Source: Typhlomys cinereus (taxonomy: Eukaryota; Chordata; Mammalia; Rodentia; Platacanthomyidae). From it: DNA of 64,000 bases. This document shows, one piece after another, positions 1 to 12,263 of this stretch. Position 1 is the first letter of the stretch; each line of letters starts with the position of its first letter. The stretch lies in assembly GCA_023101885.1 (NCBI GenBank), contig JALPQD010000826.1, forward strand, positions 62,001 through 126,000, in the 5' to 3' direction. A program made the translations under genes and the position numbers. The notes under the pieces are model-generated. The model was given only the letters and a program-made list of their open reading frames with translations. It did no database searches and had not been told where the DNA came from.

Positions 1-3000
1 TGATCTTCTCCTGAACACAAAGCGTAACACTACAGAATCTTCTGTAGGATACTTATCACTGAGAAGTGCACTTCCAACATTTGACTTTCAGTCCTCCCCT
101 ATTGGTTCACTGTTTTGGAAAATCAAGGCCTGTGTGAACATATTCCATGAAAATGTCACAAAACCAGTGTGAATTTCTCCGGAACATAAAAAGTTACAAC
201 GTATGAACATCTACAGGATTCTTAACACTGAGAAGAGAAGGTGAAACATGTGAATTGCACACGTCCTCCCTTGTTCACTATTTTCAAGCTCATTACAAGC
301 CTGGACATAGTTGGTAGATTCATCACAAAACAAATGTTGTTTTCTCCAGAATACAAAGTTTTACAGTCTAGAAACCTGTGTAGGATACTTATCCGAAAGA
401 AGTGCACATGCTGCACATGACTTCCCAAAGAAGTGCACATGCTACACATGACTTTCCAAAGAAGTGCACATGCTACATATGACTGTGAGTCCTCTTCACT
501 TGGTTCACTGTTTTCGAAGGGAACAACATGCATGAACCTGTTTCATGGAAACGTCATAAGACAAGTGAGATTTCCTCCTGAACACAAAGTGTTACAATAT
601 AGAAACTTCTGTACGATACTTCTCCTAAAGAAGCGCACTTGCAACATTTAAATCTGAGTCCTCCGCACTTGGTTCTCTATTTTGTGAAAGCATGGCCAGT
701 GTGAACATTTGCCATTCCAATGTCAGAAAACAAGTATGATTTTCGCCTGAACACAAAAGTTACAGTTTAGGAACTTCTCTAGGATTCTTATCCCTAAGAA
801 GTGAAATGCCAACTTTTGACTCTGAATCTTCCGTACGTGCTTCACTCTTTTGGAAAATCATGGCCAGCGTGAACATGGCATATGCGAATGTCGCAAAACG
901 AGGATGATCTTCTCCTGAACACAAAGCGTAACACTACAGAATCTTCTGTAGGATACTTATCCCTGAGAAGTGCACTTCCAACATTTGACTTTCAGTCCTC
1001 CCCTATTGGTTCACTGTTTTGGAAAATCAAGGCCTGTGTGAACATATTCCATGAAAATGTCACAAAACAGTGTGAATTTCTCCGGAACATAAAAAGTTAC
1101 AACGTATGAACATCTACAGGATTCTTAACACTGAGAAGAGAAGGTGAAACATGTGAATTGCACACGTCCTCCCTTGTTCACTATTTTCAAGCTCATTACA
1201 AGCCTGGACATAGTTGGTAGATTCATCACAAAACAAATGTTGTTTTCTCCAGAATACAAAGTTTTACAGTCTAGAAACCTGTGTAGGATACTTATCCGAA
1301 CGAAGAGCACATGCTGCACATGACTTTCCAAAGAAGTGCACATGCTACATATGACTGTGAGTCCTCTTCACTTGGTACACTGTTTTCGAAGGGAACGACA
1401 TGCATTATCATGTTTCATGGAAACGTGGTAAAACAAGTGTGATTTCCTCCTGAACACAAAGAGTTACAATATAGAAACTTCTGTACAATACTTCTCCTTA
1501 AGAAGCGTACTTGCAACATTTAACTCTGAGTCGTCCGCACTTGGTTCTCTACTTTGTGAAATCATGGCCTGTGTGAACATGTGCCATTCACATGTCAGAA
1601 AACAAGTATGGTTTTTGCCTGAACACAAAAGTTACAGTTTAGGAACTTCTCAAGGATTGTTATCCCTAAGAAATTAAATGCCAACATTTGACTCTGAATC
1701 CTCCGCACTCGGTTCACTCTTTTGGAAAATCATGGCCTGCGTGAACATGTTATGTGCGAATGTCGCAAAACGAGGATGATCTTCTCCTGAACACAAAGCA
1801 TAACACTACAGAATCTAATGTAGGATACTTACCCCTGAGAAGTGCACCTCCAACATTTGTCTCTCAGTCCTCTTCACTTGGTTCACTGTTTTGGAATATC
1901 GAGGCCTGCGTGAACATACTCCATGAAAACATCACAAAACCAGTGTGAATTTCTCCGGAACATAAAAATTACAACGTATGAACCTCTACAGGATTCTTAT
2001 CATTGCGAAGAGAAAGTGAAACATGTGAATTGGACGCGTCCTCACGTGGTCACTATTTTGAAGCACATTACAAGCCTGAACATAGTTGGTAGAATAAGCA
2101 CAAAACAAATGTTTTTTTCTCCAGAATACAAAGTGTTACAGTCTAGCAACCTGTGTAGGATACTTATCTGAAAGAAGTGCAGATGCTGCATATGACTTCC
2201 CAAAGAAGTGCACATGCTACATATGACTGTGATTCCTCTTCACTTGGTTCACTATTTTCGAAGGGAAGGACATGCATGAACATGTTTCATGGAAACGTCG
2301 TAAAACAAGTGTGATTTCCTCCTAAACACAAAGAGTTACAATATAGAAACTTCTGTACGATACTTCTCCTAAAGAAGCGCACTTGCAACATTTAACTCTG
2401 AGTCCTCCTCACTTGGTTCTCTATTTTGTGAAATCATGACCTGTGTGAACATGTGCCATTCCAATGTGAGAAAACAAGTATGATTTTCGCCTGAACACAA
2501 AAGTTACAGTTTAGGAACTTCTCTAGGATACGTATCCGTAAGAAGTGAAATGCCAACATTTGACTCTGAATCCTACGCACTCGGTTCACTCTTTTGGAAA
2601 TCATGGCCTGCGTGAACACGTTATGTGCGAATGTCGCAAAACGAGGATGATCTTCTCCTGAACACAAAGCATAACACTACAGAATCTTCTATAGGATTCT
2701 TTTCCCTGAGAAGTGCACCTCCAACATTTTACTTTCAGTCCTCTTCACTTGGTTCACTGATTTTTAAATCAAGACCTGCGTGAACATATTCCATGAAAAC
2801 GTCACAAAACCAGTGTGAATTTCTCTGGAACATAAAAAGTTACAACGCATGAACATCTACAGGATTCTTATCACTGAGAAGAGAAAGTGAAACATGTGAA
2901 TTGGAAGCATCCTCCCTTGGTCACTATTTTCAAGCTCATTACAAGCCTGAACATAGTTGGTAGAATCAGCACAAAACAAATGTTGTTTTCTCTAGAATAC

Positions 3001-6000
3001 AAAGTTTTACAGTCTCGAAACCTGTGTAGGATACTTATCCAAAAGAAGTGCACATGCTGCACATGACTTCCCAAAGAAGTGCACATGCTATACATGACTT
3101 CCCAAAGAAGTGCACATGCTACATATGACTGTGAGTCCTCTTCACTTGGTTCACTGTTTTCGAAGGGAACAACATGCATGAACCTGTTTCATGGAAACGT
3201 CATAAGACAAGTGAGATTTCCTCCTGAACACAAAGTGTTACAATATAGAAACTTCTGTACGATACTTCTCCTAAAGAAGCGCACTTGCAACATTTAAATC
3301 TGAGTCCTCCGCACTTGGTTCTCTATTTTGTGAAAGCATGGCCAGTGTGAACATTTGCCATTCCAATGTCAGAAAACAAGTATGATTTTCGCCTGAACAC
3401 AAAAGTTACAGTTTAGGAACTTCTCTAGGATTCTTATCCCTAAGAAGTGAAATGCCAACTTTTGACTCTGAATCTTCCGTACGTGCTTCACTCTTTTGGA
3501 AAATCATGGCCAGCGTGAACATGGCATATGCGAATGTCGCAAAACGAGGATGATCTTCTCCTGAACACAAAGCGTAACACTACAGAATCTTCTGTAGGAT
3601 ACTTATCCCTGAGAAGTGCACTTCCAACATTTGACTTTCAGTCCTCCCCTATTGGTTCACTGTTTTGGAAAATCAAGGCCTGTGTGAACATATTCCATGA
3701 AAATGTCACAAAACAGTGTGAATTTCTCCGGAACATAAAAAGTTACAACGTATGAACATCTACAGGATTCTTAACACTGAGAAGAGAAGGTGAAACATGT
3801 GAATTGCACACGTCCTCCCTTGTTCACTATTTTCAAGCTCATTACAAGCCTGGACATAGTTGGTAGAATCAGCACAAAACAAATGTTGTTTTCTCCAGAA
3901 TACAAAGTTTTACAGTCTAGAAACCTGTGTAGGATACTTATCCGAACGAAGAGCACATGCTGCACATGACTTTCCAAAGAAGTGCACATGCTACATATGA
4001 CTGTGAGTCCTCTTCACTTGGTACACTGTTTTCGAAGGGAACGACATGCATTATCATGTTTCATGGAAACGTGGTAAAACAAGTGTGATTTCCTCCTGAA
4101 CACAAAGAGTTACAATATAGAAACTTCTGTACGATACTTCTCCTTAAGAAGCGTACTTGCAACATTTAACTCTGAGTCGTCCGCACTTGGTTCTCTACTT
4201 TGTGAAATCATGGCCTGTGTGAACATGTGCCATTCACATGTCAGAAAACAAGTATGGTTTTTGCCTGAACACAAAAGTTACAGTTTAGGAACTTCTCAAG
4301 GATTGTTATCCCTAAGAAATTAAATGCCAACATTTGACTCTGAATCCTCCGCACTTGGTTCACTCTTTTGGAAAATCATGGCCTGCGTGAACATGTTATG
4401 TGCGAATGTCGCAAAACGAGGATGATCTTCTCCTGAACACAAAGCGTAACACTACAGAATCTAATGTAGGATACTTACCCCTGAGAAGTGCACCTCCAAC
4501 ATTTGTCTCTCAGTCCTCTTCACTTGGTTCACTGTTTTGGAATATCGAGGCCTGCGTGAACATACTCCATGAAAACATCACAAAACCAGTGTGAATTTCT
4601 CCGGAACATAAAAATTACAACGTATGAACCTCTACAGGATTCTTATCATTGCGAAGAGAAAGTGAAACATGTGAATTGGACGCGTCCTCACGTGGTCACT
4701 ATTTTGAAGCACATTACAAGCCTGAACATAGTTGGTAGAATAAGCACAAAACAAATGTTTTTTTCTCCAGAATACAAAGTGTTACAGTCTAGCAACCTGT
4801 GTAGGATACTTATCTGAAAGAAGTGCAGATGCTGCACATGACTTCCCAAAGAAGTGCACATGCTACATATGACTGTGAGTCCTCTTCACTTGGTTCACTA
4901 TTTTCGAAGGGAAGGACATGCATGAACATGTTTCATGGAAACGTCGTAAAACAAGTGTGATTTCCTCCTAAACACAAAGAGTTACAATATAGAAACTTCT
5001 GTACGATACTTCTCCTAAAGAAGCGCACTTGCAACATTTAACTCTGAGTCCTCCTCACTTGGTTCTCTATTTTGTGAAATCATGACCTGTGTGAACATGT
5101 GCCATTCCAATGTGAGAAAACAAGTATGATTTTCGCCTGAACACAAAAGTTACAGTTTAGGAACTTCTCTAGGATACGTATCCGTAAGAAGTGAAATGCC
5201 AACATTTGACTCTGAATCCTACGCACTCGGTTCACTCTTTTGGAAAATCATGGCCTGCGTGAACACGTTATGTGCGAATGTCGCAAAACGAGGATGATCT
5301 TCTCCTGAACACAAAGCATAACACTACAGAATCTTCTATAGGATTCTTTTCCCTGAGAAGTGCACCTCCAACATTTTACTTTCAGTCCTCTTCACTTGGT
5401 TCACTGATTTTTAAATCAAGACCTGCGTGAACATATTCCATGAAAACGTCACAAAACCAGTGTGAATTTCTCTGGAACATAAAAAGTTACAACGCATGAA
5501 CATCTACAGGATTCTTATCACTGAGAAGAGAAAGTGAAACATGTGAATTGGACGCATCCTCCCTTGGTCACTATTTTCAAGCTCATTACAAGCCTGAACA
5601 TAGTTGGTAGAATCAGCACAAAACAAATGTTGTTTTCTCTAGAATACAAAGTTTTACAGTCTCGAAACCTGTGTAGGATACTTATCCAAAAGAAGTGCAC
5701 ATGCTGCACATGACTTCCCAAAGAAGTGCACATGCTACACATGACTTCCCAAAGAAGTACACATGCTACATATGACTGTGAGTCCTCTTCACTTGGTTCA
5801 CTGTTTTCGAAGCGAACAACATGCATGAACCTGTTTCATGGAAACGTCATAAGACAAGTGTGATATCCTCCTGAACACAAAGTGTTACAATATAGAAACT
5901 TCTGTACGATACTTCTCCTAAAGAAGCGCACTTGCAACATTTAAATCTGAGTCCTCCGCACTTGGTTCTCTATTTTGTGAAAGCATGGCCAGTGTGAACA

Positions 6001-9000
6001 TTTGCCATTCCAATGTCAGAAAACAAGTATGATTTTCGCCTGAACACAAAAGTTAGTTTAGGAACTTCTCTAGGATTCTTATCCCTAAGAAGTGAAATGC
6101 CAACTTTTGACTCTGAATCTTCTGTACGTGCTTCACTCTTTTGGAAAATCATGGCCAGCGTGAACATGGCATATGCGAATGTCGCAAAACGAGGATGATC
6201 TTCTCCTGAACACAAAGCGTAACACTACAGAATCTTCTGTAGGATACTTATCACTGAGAAGTGCACTTCCAACATTTGACTTTCAGTCCTCCCCTATTGG
6301 TTCACTGTTTTGGAAAATCAAGGCCTGTGTGAACATATTCCATGAAAATGTCACAAAACCAGTGTGAATTTCTCCGGAACATAAAAAGTTACAACGTATG
6401 AACATCTACAGGATTCTTAACACTGAGAAGAGAAGGTGAAACATGTGAATTGCACACGTCCTCCCTTGTTCACTATTTTCAAGCTCATTACAAGCCTGGA
6501 CATAGTTGGTAGATTCATCACAAAACAAATGTTGTTTTCTCCAGAATACAAAGTTTTACAGTCTAGAAACCTGTGTAGGATACTTATCCGAAAGAAGTGC
6601 ACATGCTGCACATGACTTCCCAAAGAAGTGCACATGCTACACATGACTTCCAAAGAAGTGCACATGCTACATATGACTGTGAGTCCTCTTCACTTGGTTC
6701 ACTGTTTTCGAAGGGAACAACATGCATGAACCTGTTTCATGGAAACGTCATAAGACAAGTGAGATTTCCTCCTGAACACAAAGTGTTACAATATAGAAAC
6801 TTCTGTACGATACTTCTCCTAAAGAAGCGCACTTGCAACATTTAAATCTGAGTCCTCCGCACTTGGTTCTCTATTTTGTGAAAGCATGGCCAGTGTGAAC
6901 ATTTGCCATTCCAATGTCAGAAAACAAGTATGATTTTCGCCTGAACACAAAAGTTACAGTTTAGGAACTTCTCTAGGATTCTTATCCCTAAGAAGTGAAA
7001 TGCCAACTTTTGACTCTGAATCTTCCGTACGTGCTTCACTCTTTTGGAAAATCATGGCCAGCGTGAACATGGCATATGCGAATGTCGCAAAACGAGGATG
7101 ATCTTCTCCTGAACACAAAGCGTAACACTACAGAATCTTCTGTAGGATACTTATCCCTGAGAAGTGCACTTCCAACATTTGACTTTCAGTCCTCCCCTAT
7201 TGGTTCACTGTTTTGGAAAATCAAGGCCTGTGTGAACATATTCCATGAAAATGTCACAAAACAGTGTGAATTTCTCCGGAACATAAAAAGTTACAACGTA
7301 TGAACATCTACAGGATTCTTAACACTGAGAAGAGAAGGTGAAACATGTGAATTGCACACGTCCTCCCTTGTTCACTATTTTCAAGCTCATTACAAGCCTG
7401 GACATAGTTGGTAGATTCATCACAAAACAAATGTTGTTTTCTCCAGAATACAAAGTTTTACAGTCTAGAAACCTGTGTAGGATACTTATCCGAACGAAGA
7501 GCACATGCTGCACATGACTTTCCAAAGAAGTGCACATGCTACATATGACTGTGTGTCCTCTTCACTTGGTACACTGTTTTCGAAGGGAACGACATGCATT
7601 ATCATGTTTCATGGAAACGTGGTAAACAAGTGTGATTTCCTCCTGAACACAAAGAGTTACAATATAGAAACTTCTGTACAATACTTCTCCTTAAGAAGCG
7701 TACTTGCAACATTTAACTCTGAGTCGTCCGCACTTGGTTCTCTACTTTGTGAAATCATGGCCTGTGTGAACATGTGCCATTCACATGTCAGAAAACAAGT
7801 ATGGTTTTTGCCTGAACACAAAAGTTACAGTTTAGGAACTTCTCAAGGATTGTTATCCCTAAGAAATTAAATGCCAACATTTGACTCTGAATCCTCCGCA
7901 CTCGGTTCACTCTTTTGGAAAATCATGGCCTGCGTGAACATGTTATGTGCGAATGTCGCAAAACGAGGATGATCTTCTCCTGAACACAAAGCATAACACT
8001 ACAGAATCTAATGTAGGATACTTACCCCTGAGAAGTGCACCTCCAACATTTGTCTCTCAGTCCTCTTCACTTGGTTCACTGTTTTGGAATATCGAGGCCT
8101 GCGTGAACATACTCCATGAAAACATCACAAAACCAGTGTGAATTTCTCCGGAACATAAAAATTACAACGTATGAACCTCTACAGGATTCTTATCATTGCG
8201 AAGAGAAAGTGAAACATGTGAATTGGACGCGTCCTCACGTGGTCACTATTTTGAAGCACATTACAAGCCTGAACATAGTTGGTAGAATAAGCACAAAACA
8301 AATGTTTTTTTCTCCAGAATACAAAGTGTTACAGTCTAGCAACCTGTGTAGGATACTTATCTGAAAGAAGTGCAGATGCTGCATATGACTTCCCAAAGAA
8401 GTGCACATGCTACATATGACTGTGAGTCCTCTTCACTTGGTTCACTATTTTCGAAGGGAAGGACATGCATGAACATGTTTCATGGAAACGTCGTAAAACA
8501 AGTGTGATTTCCTCCTAAACACAAAGAGTTACAATATAGAAACTTCTGTACGATACTTCTCCTAAAGAAGCGCACTTGCAACATTTAACTCTGAGTCCTC
8601 CTCACTTGGTTCTCTATTTTGTGAAATCATGACCTGTGTGAACATGTGCCATTCCAATGTGAGAAAACAAGTATGATTTTCGCCTGAACACAAAAGTTAC
8701 AGTTTAGGAACTTCTCTAGGATACGTATCCGTAAGAAGTGAAATGCCAACATTTGACTCTGAATCCTACGCACTCGGTTCACTCTTTTGGAAAATCATGG
8801 CCTGCGTGAACACGTTATGTGCGAATGTCGCAAAACGAGGATGATCTTCTCCTGAACACAAAGCATAACACTACAGAATCTTCTATAGGATTCTTTTCCC
8901 TGAGAAGTGCACCTCCAACATTTTACTTTCAGTCCTCTTCACTTGGTTCACTGATTTTTAAATCAAGACCTGCGTGAACATATTCCATGAAAACGTCACA

Positions 9001-10262
9001 AAACCAGTGTGAATTTCTCTGGAACATAAAAAGTTACAACGCATGAACATCTACAGGATTCTTATCACTGAGAAGAGAAAGTGAAACATGTGAATTGGAA
9101 GCATCCTCCCTTGGTCACTATTTTCAAGCTCATTACAAGCCTGAACATAGTTGGTAGAATCAGCACAAAACAAATGTTGTTTTCTCTAGAATACAAAGTT
9201 TTACAGTCTCGAAACCTGTGTAGGATACTTATCCAAAAGAAGTGCACATGCTGCACATGACTTCCCAAAGAAGTGCACATGCTATACATGACTTCCCAAA
9301 GAAGTGCACATGCTACATATGACTGTGAGTCCTCTTCACTTGGTTCACTGTTTTCGAAGCGAACAACATGCATGAACCTGTTTCATGGAAACGTCATAAG
9401 ACAAGTGTGATTTCCTCCTGAACACAAAGTGTTACAATATAGAAACTTCTGTACGATACTTCTCCTAAAGAAGCGCACTTGCAACATTTAAATCTGAGTC
9501 CTCCGCACTTGGTTCTCTATTTTGTGAAAGCATGGCCAGTGTGAACATTTGCCATTCCAATGTCAGAAAACAAGTATGATTTTGCCTGAACACAAAAGTT
9601 ACAGTTTAGGAACTTCTCTAGGATTCTTATCCCTAAGAAGTGAAATGCTAACTTTTGACTCTGAATCTTGTGTACGTGGTTCACTCTTTTGGAAAATCAT
9701 GGCCAGCGTGAACATGGCATATGCGAATGTCGCAAAACGAGGATGATCTTCTCCTGAACACAAAGCGTAACACTACAGAATCTTCTGTAGGATACTTATC
9801 ACTGAGAAGTGCACTTCCAACATTTGACTTTCAGTCCTCCCCTATTGGTTCACTGTTTTGGAAAATCAAGGCCTGTGTGAACATATTCCATGAAAATGTC
9901 ACAAAACCAGTGTGAATTTCTCCGGAACATAAAAAGTTACAACGTATGAACATCTACAGGATTCTTAACACTGAGAAGAGAAGGTGAAACATGTGAATTG
10001 CACACGTCCTCCCTTGTTCACTATTTTCAAGCTCATTACAAGCCTGGACATAGTTGGTAGATTCATCACAAAACAAATGTTGTTTTCTCCAGAATACAAA
10101 GTTTTACAGTCTAGAAACCTGTGTAGGATACTTATCCGAAAGAAGTGCACATGCTGCACATGACTTCCCAAAGAAGTGCACATGCTACACATGACTTCCC
10201 AAAGAAGTGCACATGCTACATATGACTGTGAGTCCTCTTCACTTGGTTCACTGTTTTCGAAG
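1..10262 (+). repeat. Young four-unit HOR block (a-b-c-d, ~3.55 kb period)
   Basis: Twelve units follow the order a-b-c-d-b-c-d-a-b-c-d-a, starting at 1, 905, 1777, 2648, 3551, 4423, 5295, 6196, 7099, 7970, 8842 and 9744. Same-type units are almost identical over 870-900 bp: for example b at 905, 3551 and 7099, and c at 1777, 4423 and 7970. Type a and d units are about 30 bp longer because C carries three internal copies. Type c has CAGAATCTAATGTAGG in subunit A; type d has TTCTATAGGATTCTTTTCCC; type b has CGAACGAAGAGCACATGC in C. Full spacing is 3,547-3,548 bp (4423 to 7970, 5295 to 8842). The block ends in subunit C of the last a unit near 10,262, where GAACAACATGC gives way to GAACGACATGC. 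This is the most recently homogenised part of the window. Confidence 0.9.
2648..3550 (+). repeat. Recombinant d/a unit
   Basis: The first part of this unit (subunit A with TTCTATAGGATTC, then B and early C) matches type d at 5295 and 8842. From late C on (GGGAACAACATGC, then ACAAGTGAGATTTCC in D) it matches type a at 1 and 6196 and not d, which reads AAGCGAACAAC and ACAAGTGTGAT. The switch is at about 3,130-3,165. One whole unit is missing between it and the next b unit, giving a 2,646-bp spacing instead of 3,548. This is what an unequal crossover between d and a in subunit C would leave. Confidence 0.8.
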
Positions 10263-11394
10263 GGAACGACATGCATGAACATGTTTCATGGAAACGTCGT
10301 AAAAGAAGTGTGATTTCCTCCTTAACACAAAGAGTTACAATATAGAAACTTCTGTAAGTTACTTCTCCTAAAGAAGCGCACTTGCAATATTTAACTCTGA
10401 GTCCTCCGCACTTGGTTCTCTGTTTTGTGAAATCATGGCCTGTGTGAACATGTGCCATTCCAATGTCAGAAAACAAGTATGATTTTCGCCTGAACACAAA
10501 AGTTACAGTTTAGAAACTTCTCTAGGATACGTATCGCTAAGAAGTGAAATGCCAACATTTGACTCTGAATCCTCCACACTTGGTTCACTCTTATGGAAAA
10601 TCATGGCCTGCGTGAAAATGTCATGTTCGAATGTCACAAAACAAGGATGATCTTCTCCTGAACACAAAGCGTAACACTATAGAATCTTCTGTAGGATCCT
10701 TATCCCTGAGAAGAGCACCTCCAACATTTGACTCTCAGTCCTCCTCACTTGGTCCACTGTTTTGGAAAGTTAAGGCCTGCGTGAACATATTCCATGAAAA
10801 CGTCACAAAACCAGTGTGAATTTCTCCGGAACATAAAATGTTACAACGTATGAACATCTACAGGATTCTTATCACTGAGAAGAGAAAGTGAAACATGTGA
10901 ATTTGACGCGTCCTCACTTGGTCACTATTTTCAAGCTCATTACAAGCCTGAACACAGTTGGTAGAATCAGCAAAACTAATGTTGTTTTCTCCAGGTTACA
11001 ACCTTTTAGTGTCTAGAAACCTGTGTAGGATACTTATCCAAAAGAAGTGCCCATGCTGCACATGACTTCCCAAAGAAGTGCACATGCTACATATGACTGT
11101 GAGTCCTCTTCACTTGGTTCACTGTTTTCGAAGGGAACGACATGCATGAACATGTTTCATGGAAACGTCGTAAAACCAGTGTGATTTCCTCCTGAGCACA
11201 AAGAGTTACAATAAGAAACTTCTGTACGATACTTCTCCTAAGGAAGCGCACTTGCAACATTTAACTCTGAGTCCTCCGCACTTGGTTCTCTATTTTGTGA
11301 AATCATGGCCTGTGTGAACATGTGCCATTCCAATGTCAGAAAACAAGTATGATTTTCGCCTGAACACAAAAGTTACAGTTTAGGAACTTCTCCT
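10263..11394 (+). repeat. Transitional class 1 satellite units
   Basis: The end of the unit starting at 9744 and the unit starting at 10,648 are outside the a-b-c-d pattern. Subunits A-D of the latter run to about 11,348; its E subunit starts at about 11,349 and is cut short at 11,386-11,392, where the sequence passes from E (TTTAGGAACTTCT) directly into D (CTCCTAAAGAAGC). The shared ACTTCT at the join suggests a slipped or microhomology crossover. No gene is visible. Confidence 0.8.
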
Positions 11395-11409
11395 AAAGAA
11401 GCACACTTG
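11395..11409 (+). repeat. Left target-site duplication of LINE-like insertion
   Basis: AAAGAAGCACACTTG is repeated as AAAGAAGCGCACTTG at 12,249-12,263 with one mismatch. It is preceded by CCT, so the inferred first-strand nick (CT/AAAG) is close to the L1 endonuclease preference TT/AAAA. Confidence 0.85.
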
Positions 11410-12118
11410 TGTAAGTAATGAGAAACCTGGTTAAGTTCCCAGACGTTCTTTCCTGATCTCACCAGAAGGGGAGGGCATATAGTTTAGCAGATAAAAAGTA
11501 ATCATTTTCTAAATGGGTGATGGACCCCTCCCTCAGTGTGGTTTCCTACTCTTATTGCATCTACCCTTGAATGTGCTCTTACAACAAGACTCCAGTTTAA
11601 CAGCTTTTTGTCTCTGGCCAGGGGGTGACATACAGTACCCAGCAGAATGGAGTGAAGGGAATTGCATGAGCAGCAAAATTGCAAAAGAAAATCAACAAAC
11701 CACAATCCAGAACTTCAGAGACTCTATATCAATCACATAGAAGTAGGCCAGCCTAATCTCTCCCCATCCTGGAGCTCAGGGACATTTGCGGAAGAGGGGG
11801 TGGTAAGATTGTAAGAGCAAAAGGATGGGAGGAGCAACGACTTGCAAGATTCTCAACAATAGTTGGGGCCAAAGCAATCATAATGGGACTTTGCATGCCC
11901 TGCGCAATGTCCAGCGTACTGTTGCCACATAAAGTCTAGCATCTGTTAAGGGCACCGAGACTCCTGGAGGCAAGGGATTAACAGTCATAGTAGTGATCTT
12001 ATGCTATAGGGGAACAAGAGAAAGGGCTTATAGAAATGCCACTGGCTCCTTATATGTCATCGGAGAGGAGGACCCAGTGGAGTGTTAGGCGTAAATAATA
12101 AAGGACACTCTGGGAATT

Positions 12119-12185
12119 GGGGGGACGCACTGGGGGAAGGGGAGGGGGAGGAGGGGGTTCGGGGGGAGGAGGGAGGAGGGAGGGA
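12119..12185 (+). other. G-rich purine tract, potential G-quadruplex
   Basis: Eight or more runs of three to six G are separated by short spacers within 67 bp. Such tracts are a recurrent feature of L1 3' UTRs and can fold into G-quadruplexes. It is the only strongly G-rich stretch in the window. Confidence 0.75.
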
Positions 12186-12222
12186 ACTGGTAAAAATTTT
12201 TAAAATGTATAATTAAATTTTT

Positions 12223-12248
12223 AATAAAAAAAAAGGAAAAAAAAAAAA
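12223..12248 (+). terminator. Poly(A) signal and tail of the retro-insertion
   Basis: AATAAA at 12,223-12,228 runs straight into a long A run interrupted once by GG. This is the genomic trace of a polyadenylated RNA intermediate. Confidence 0.8.
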
Positions 12249-12263
12249 AAAGAAGCGCACTTG
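12249..12263 (+). repeat. Right target-site duplication of LINE-like insertion
   Basis: AAAGAAGCGCACTTG pairs with the copy at 11,395-11,409. The first As are ambiguous with the tail. The following sequence continues normally through subunits D and E. Confidence 0.85.

Larger units (their letters stand above)
11410..12248 (+). mobile_element. 5'-truncated L1-like retrotransposon 3' end
   Basis: This 839-bp segment has no similarity to the satellite. It ends with a G-rich purine tract (12,119-12,185), an AT-rich stretch, AATAAA at 12,223-12,228 and a poly(A) run with one GG interruption, and 15-bp direct repeats flank it. That arrangement is the hallmark of target-primed reverse transcription. 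A G-rich polypurine tract just before the tail is typical of mammalian L1 3' UTRs, and the phrase GATTGTAAGAGCAAAAGGAT recalls rodent L1 3' UTRs; both are from memory. I find no ORF2 remnant: the short open frames (for example 11,513-11,740) do not look like L1 protein. A processed mRNA retrocopy of an unknown gene is the alternative. Confidence 0.7.

Noticed and set aside
7505..7870. 121-codon + strand frame
   Set aside because: It arises from a one-base loss (GTAAACAAG for GTAAAACAAG) in one copy of a type b unit; the sister units lack it.
9965..10282. Antisense open frames of about 100 codons across B and C
   Set aside because: They exist only where the third C-internal copy keeps the frame open, vary with repeat length and have no recognisable domain.
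11513..11740. Short frames inside the LINE-like insertion as remnants of a retrotransposon protein
   Set aside because: The translation shows no reverse transcriptase or L1 C-terminal features; the segment behaves as 3' UTR.
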